In this document: piece after piece, positions 5,752 through 9,146 of the stretch
Layout of the letters: the number at the start of each line of letters is the position of its first letter
Position numbering within the stretch: position 1 is the stretch's first letter
Program-made: the position numbers and the translations under genes
Source of the DNA: Thermoleophilaceae bacterium
GTDB taxonomy: Bacteria; Actinomycetota; Thermoleophilia; Solirubrobacterales; Thermoleophilaceae
Length of the DNA: 9,146 bases
Reading direction: 5' to 3'
NCBI GenBank assembly: GCA_013695855.1
Contig: JACCZR010000113.1
Coordinates: 1-9,146, forward strand
Notes under the pieces: model-generated
What the model saw: only the letters and a program-made list of their open reading frames with translations
Databases searched by the model: none
Told to the model about the DNA's origin: nothing

Positions 5752-6788
5752 CCCGCGTCCACCAGCTGCTCTCGGCTGCGGGGCCCTACGACGCGGTGAG
5801 CGGCCAGGCGCTCGCCTGGCAGCGCGTGCTGGCGCAGCGGGGCCTGGCCGGCGACGTGCACGCCGTCTACCGCGATCCCCGCGCGGCGGGCGAGATCAGG
5901 CCGATCGAGCAGCTCGACGCCGCGGCGGGCGACCTACTGGTGCTCCACTACTCCGCGCACGCACCCCGCCTGCGCGAGCTCCTCGACGGACCCTGGCGCC
6001 TCGCGCTGGTGCACCACAACATCACCCCGGCCCGGTATCTCTGGCACCACGGCGCGTTCGCCGCGGTGGCCTGTGCGCTGGGCCGGCGGGAGTTGCCTCG
6101 CTACGTGGAGGCCGCCGACGCCGTGGCCGGGGTGTCGGCATTCAACGCGCGCGAGCTGGAGGCCGCGGGGGCGGAGCAGGCCGACGTGGTGCCGATCTTC
6201 CTCGACCCCGGGCGCCTGAGCGCCCGAGGCAGGACGCCGACGGGGGATGGGCCGCTGGTGCTCGTGGTCGGGCGGCTGGTGCCCAACAAGCGCCACGACC
6301 TGGCCATCGAGTCCTTTGCCCTACTGCGGCGCGAGCTCGAGCCCCGGGCCCGGCTGCTGTGTGTCGGGGAGGCGCTCTCGGGGGAATACCGCGAGCTGGT
6401 CGAGGGCATGGCGGGCGAGGGTGTGACGCTGGCCGGCGGCCTCTCCCAACCCGACCTCAACGCCGCCTACGCGAGCGCGCTCGTGCTGCTGTCGGCCTCC
6501 GAGCACGAGGGCTTCTGCGTGCCGCTGCTCGAGGCCTTTGCCTTCGGGGTGCCGGTGGTGGCGCGTCCCGCGGGCGGGATGCCCGAGGTCGGCGGCGACG
6601 CCGTCCTGTGGGCCGGCGAGGAGCCCTTCGATCCCGCTGTGGCGGCGGAGCTGCTGCACGCCGCGATCTCCGACTCCGAGCTGCGCGCCGAGCTGGCCGA
6701 CCGGGGGCAGGCGCGGCTCGAAGAGTTCGCGCCCGAGCGGGTCGCAGAGCGGATTGTGGCCTTCGCGGAGCGAGCGCTGAGCGGGTGA
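5718..6788 (+). CDS. GT4-family (GT-B fold) glycosyltransferase
   Basis: This cytoplasmic enzyme should transfer a sugar from a nucleotide donor to the growing lipid-linked glycan. From GTG 5718 it has 356 residues. The N-terminal acceptor half opens with TRVHQLLSAAGPYDAVSGQ (12-30) and includes LVHHNITPARYLW (97-109) and VAGVSAFNARELE (136-148). The C-terminal donor half begins at LVLVVGRLVPNKRHD (180-194) and holds SEHEGFCVPLLEA (261-273). Its E264 and E272 form the EX7E motif of retaining GT4 enzymes, and GVPVVARPAGGMPEVGG (277-293) binds nucleotide in the family. The start is uncertain: TTG 5748 would begin right before TRVHQLL, as relatives tend to, and would overlap the short frame ending at 5751. 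Neither start has a Shine-Dalgarno. The stop overlaps the next gene as GTGA. Donor and acceptor cannot be read from the sequence. Confidence 0.93.
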   Translation: MPGLRSCASGLTRVHQLLSAAGPYDAVSGQALAWQRVLAQRGLAGDVHAVYRDPRAAGEIRPIEQLDAAAGDLLVLHYSAHAPRLRELLDGPWRLALVHHNITPARYLWHHGAFAAVACALGRRELPRYVEAADAVAGVSAFNARELEAAGAEQADVVPIFLDPGRLSARGRTPTGDGPLVLVVGRLVPNKRHDLAIESFALLRRELEPRARLLCVGEALSGEYRELVEGMAGEGVTLAGGLSQPDLNAAYASALVLLSASEHEGFCVPLLEAFAFGVPVVARPAGGMPEVGGDAVLWAGEEPFDPAVAAELLHAAISDSELRAELADRGQARLEEFAPERVAERIVAFAERALSG

Positions 6789-7501
6789 GCGAGCCCTACG
6801 CCGAGGACAACCTGCTCGACCGCCTCTCCGACGGGGACACGCTCGAGCTTCACTACGACCGCGTCCGCGAGCGCGAGCGCGAGCTGGTGTCCCGCCGACT
6901 GCGAATGAGCGGCGGGCGGGTGCTCTCGGTGGGCTGCGGCTGGCACCCCGGTCGCCACCTGTTTCCCAAGTCCGCCTGGCAGATGACCGGCGTGGAGCTC
7001 GAGCAGTCGTGGATAGACCTGCTCGTGCAGGGCGGCGATCTCGACGACGGCTTCGCAGGCCGCGGCGGCGAGCTGGACCGGCTAGCCGACGGCTCGTTCG
7101 ACGTGGTCCTCTACCGACTGGTCTTGCATCACATCGCCTACCGGGAGTCGCTCGCGCCGGCGCTGGCCGAAGCGGCGCGTCTGCTTCGCCCGGGCGGCGC
7201 CCTGGTGGCCGTGGAGCCGGGCTCCTGGCACCCGGTGGGCGCGGCGCTGGGGCTGGCCAACCGCGCCGGGCTGGGGACCAAGGTGCACGGCACGCCCGAC
7301 GACATCCCGCTCTCGCCGTGGCGACTGGACGCCGAGGCCCGTGCGGCCGGGCTGGCGCCGGAGCTGCACGCCGTCACCTACTCGTGGCGGCGGCTGCCGG
7401 CGCGGGCCCAGCGCGTCCTGCACCTCCTGGATGCCCCGCTGGGCTCGCGGCCGCGCACGGCTCCCTTCGGGCACACGCTGCTGCTGCTGGCGCGGGCTTA
7501 G
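6785..7501 (+). CDS. Class I SAM-dependent methyltransferase, last gene of the export operon
   Basis: GTG 6785 overlaps the glycosyltransferase stop as GTGA and gives 238 residues. A longer open frame upstream is the shadow of the glycosyltransferase. Motif I is VLSVGCGWHPG (46-56), with Ser where Asp is common and an unusual WHPGRH after the loop. The acidic motif II residue is in GVELE (69-73), FDVVLYRLVLHHI (105-117) is the post-II region, and LLRPGGALVAVEPG (133-146) is the usual motif III block. The last segment GHTLLLLARA is the typical final strand, so the protein looks complete. In ABC-exported glycans a methyl cap can stop chain growth and be read by the Wzt C-terminal domain. The operon position suits this, but small-sugar or lipid substrates are equally possible. 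Confidence 0.88.
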   Translation: MSEPYAEDNLLDRLSDGDTLELHYDRVRERERELVSRRLRMSGGRVLSVGCGWHPGRHLFPKSAWQMTGVELEQSWIDLLVQGGDLDDGFAGRGGELDRLADGSFDVVLYRLVLHHIAYRESLAPALAEAARLLRPGGALVAVEPGSWHPVGAALGLANRAGLGTKVHGTPDDIPLSPWRLDAEARAAGLAPELHAVTYSWRRLPARAQRVLHLLDAPLGSRPRTAPFGHTLLLLARA

Positions 7502-7522
7502 GCGAACGAGCGGGTGGTGCTC

Positions 7523-7541
7523 GCCCGATCAGGAATCGGGC
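7523..7541. terminator. Hairpin between convergent genes, possible two-way terminator
   Basis: GCCCGAT (7523-7529) pairs perfectly with ATCGGGC (7535-7541) around a 5-base loop, in the 52-bp gap between the operon stop (7501) and the convergent membrane-protein stop (7554). There is no T-run on either strand, which is common in high-GC actinobacteria. A weaker 5-bp stem (7507-7511 with 7519-7523) overlaps it on the left. Position makes a bidirectional terminator the best guess. Confidence 0.45.
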
Positions 7542-7553
7542 TGCGCTCCTCCG

Positions 7554-9146
7554 CTAGTCCGAGCGCGACGCTCCGGCCTTCTCGAGGGGGTCGACCAGCT
7601 CCCGCGAGGAGCGGTCGGGACCGGAGGTGGTGGGGCTCGCGCGGTACAGGGCGTAGTCGCGGTTGACGAAGAGGGGGGGCCCGAAACGGTCCGGCGCCTG
7701 CGCGAAGCGGTTGACCAGGAGGAAGTCGGCCCGCCGCCCCACCGGGGGGTGGGGGAAGAACTTGCGCAGCGGATCGGTCGCGGTGAGCGGATGGGGCGCG
7801 AGCATGTAGCCGGCCCACTGCGAAGCGGCGATCGGGTAGGGGTCGACCCTCACGCTGGCGGCGGGCGGAAGCCGCCGCCCCCAGTCGCGCACCTGCCACA
7901 GCTCGCGGTCCACGAAGGGGAAGGTGTGGCGCACCTCGTGGCCCGAGGCTGCGCCCACGAGCACCAGCGTCAAGGCTGCCGCGAGCACCCCCGGAACTGC
8001 GCGCCGGTTCCGCGCCTTGACGAGTAGCGCGCCCACTCCGGCGCCGGCGAGCGCCAGCGTCAGCGGTCCGAGGATGCTCAGGGTGCGCAGGTAGAAGAGC
8101 TGGGTGCCGTCGCGCAGGCGCATCAACCCGACGGTGGCCACCATCGCGCCGAGGAGGACGGCCAGCGCCACGCCGGCGTCGCGGGGCGCCCGGCGAAGCG
8201 CCACTGCGGCCAAGCCGAGCACCAGCAGAGTGCCCAGCGCGAGCCCCTCCGGCATGCCGAAGCGCACACCCACCGGCGCGAAGGGCTCGCCCGGCGTGTA
8301 CCACTCGGTGAGGTCGCCCCCCGGGAGCAGCGCCCCTACGGCGTTGACCATCTTGGTGGCCGCCGCGGCGGCCAGCACCAGCGCCATCAGGCCGGCCACG
8401 AGCGCGAAGGGCGCGAGCGCGATGCGCACCCAGGTGCGCCGCGGCAGCCGCAGGCCGGCCAGCCAGTCGGGGTGCTCGCCGCGCTCGCGCAGGCGCCGGC
8501 GTTCGCGAACGGCCACGACGGCGAGGAAGAGCGCCACGAACGGAAACAGAAGCGGGTAGGCGAGCAGCGAGCAGACGGCCGCGAGCGAGAGCAGCGCCAG
8601 CGAGCGCCGGCTCGGGCCGCGCAGGTGGAGCCATCCGGCCACGAGCACCAGGGGCAAGGTCACCAGCGCCCACTGCAGGTTGTAGAAGGGGTTGAAGACC
8701 ACGTTCAGCGCGCCCGTCCCCAGCACCGGGAGGGCCATCGCAAGCAGCGCCCCGCGCCCCTCCGCGCCGAGCAGCGTTCGGGCGAGGAGGAAGAAGCCCA
8801 GCGCCGCGCAGGCCATGAGGACCGCACACACGGTGCTGAAGGCAGCGACGGGGTCGAGCCCCGAGAGCTGCGCCGTGGCCCCGAGCACGTAGATCATCGG
8901 GTAGCGCGAGTCCCACACGCCCGGCATGTGGTCGACTGGCAGCGCGACGCGCTCGACCCCCGGCGGGGCCTGCTGGAGCAGCTCGGCCACTCCGGTCACC
9001 AGGTGGGCGTCCCCGTTGCCGCCCAGCACGGTGGCCAGCGAGCCCGCCCGCAGCATCGGCGCCACGAGCACGCAGGCCACGAAGGCGGCGGTGAGCACGG
9101 GGGCGGCCAGCCGGCGCAGCTCGTCGCGGCCGGGCCGGTGCTCAGC
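7554..9146 (-). CDS. Multi-spanning membrane protein, GT-C glycosyltransferase-like (5' end outside window)
   Basis: The frame stays open to the window edge: 16 codons before the GTG at 9098 read as a plausible Arg-rich linker (AEHRPGRDELRRLAAP). The true start is therefore probably outside, although 9098 could start it. About ten hydrophobic segments are visible, for example LTAAFVACVLVAPML, VCAVLMACAALGFFLLA, LALLSLAAVCSLLAYPLL, APFALVAGLMALVLAAAAA and VPGVLAAALTLVLVGAAS. The loop after the first has TVLGGNGDAHLVTG, with an Asp placed as in the first outer loop of many GT-C enzymes. A soluble C-terminal part of about 130 residues follows the last span (ELWQVRDWGRRLPP, then FLLVNRFAQAP). GT-C enzymes use polyprenyl-phosphate sugars outside the membrane, which would suit late decoration of the exported glycan. 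The enzyme assignment is inference; a different polytopic protein is possible. It converges on the export operon. Confidence 0.8.
   Translation of the reverse strand, partial: AEHRPGRDELRRLAAPVLTAAFVACVLVAPMLRAGSLATVLGGNGDAHLVTGVAELLQQAPPGVERVALPVDHMPGVWDSRYPMIYVLGATAQLSGLDPVAAFSTVCAVLMACAALGFFLLARTLLGAEGRGALLAMALPVLGTGALNVVFNPFYNLQWALVTLPLVLVAGWLHLRGPSRRSLALLSLAAVCSLLAYPLLFPFVALFLAVVAVRERRRLRERGEHPDWLAGLRLPRRTWVRIALAPFALVAGLMALVLAAAAATKMVNAVGALLPGGDLTEWYTPGEPFAPVGVRFGMPEGLALGTLLVLGLAAVALRRAPRDAGVALAVLLGAMVATVGLMRLRDGTQLFYLRTLSILGPLTLALAGAGVGALLVKARNRRAVPGVLAAALTLVLVGAASGHEVRHTFPFVDRELWQVRDWGRRLPPAASVRVDPYPIAASQWAGYMLAPHPLTATDPLRKFFPHPPVGRRADFLLVNRFAQAPDRFGPPLFVNRDYALYRASPTTSGPDRSSRELVDPLEKAGASRSD

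Noticed and set aside
6359..6784. N-terminal extension of the terminal methyltransferase frame
   Set aside because: It is Arg/Gly/Ala-rich shadow translation of the glycosyltransferase. The GTGA overlap marks the true start.
7498..8916. Long - strand open frame overlapping the membrane protein
   Set aside because: It is an Arg/Pro/Ala-rich alternate-frame shadow typical of high-GC DNA. The 7554-9146 frame has coherent membrane segments.

Overview
This is a GC-rich window that reads as actinobacterial. The sigma-factor signature GWTYTKV and the membrane-protein motif VLGGNGDAH both remind me of Thermoleophilia (Solirubrobacterales). That placement is from memory of the families, not from a search. 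Most of the window is a cell-surface polysaccharide locus that uses ABC-transporter export.

Left edge (1-963): the 3' end of a TIR-domain gene enters from outside on the + strand. Facing it on the - strand is an ECF-like sigma factor whose C-terminus appears cut off: its reading frame runs backwards through the TIR gene. By hand count the first 300 bases are about 64% GC, against 72-80% in lines sampled from the export operon, so this edge looks like a recombination boundary. A gap of about 125 bp with a strong hairpin separates the sigma gene from the divergent sugar transferase.

Middle (964-3444): a long-form polyprenyl-phosphate hexose-1-phosphate transferase (+) would start the glycan on its lipid carrier. 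A SAM-dependent methyltransferase (-) converges on it, and the two overlap by 44 bp at their 3' ends. A gap of about 250-310 bp then holds a 76-bp nested dyad and a perfect 27-bp tandem duplication, just before the export operon.

Export operon (3445-7501, +): Wzm-type permease, Wzt-type ATPase with a C-terminal substrate-recognition domain, a small uncharacterised protein, a GT4 glycosyltransferase and a second methyltransferase. Three junctions (permease/ATPase, ATPase/small protein, GT4/methyltransferase) are GTGA overlaps, which suggests translational coupling. The fourth (small protein/GT4) also has a GTGA, but it opens a 16-residue frame that ends in a TTGA overlap with a possible GT4 start. 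This looks like the scar of a deleted gene.

Right edge (7554-9146, -): a multi-spanning membrane protein resembling GT-C type glycosyltransferases converges on the operon and runs off the window.

Together the genes fit a pathway in which the transferase primes the lipid carrier, GT4 and perhaps the GT-C protein add sugars, the methyltransferases modify or cap the chain, and Wzm/Wzt export it. I see no tRNA, rRNA, CRISPR array or insertion sequence. The only defence-like gene is the TIR fragment, and its N-terminus and neighbours lie outside the window.
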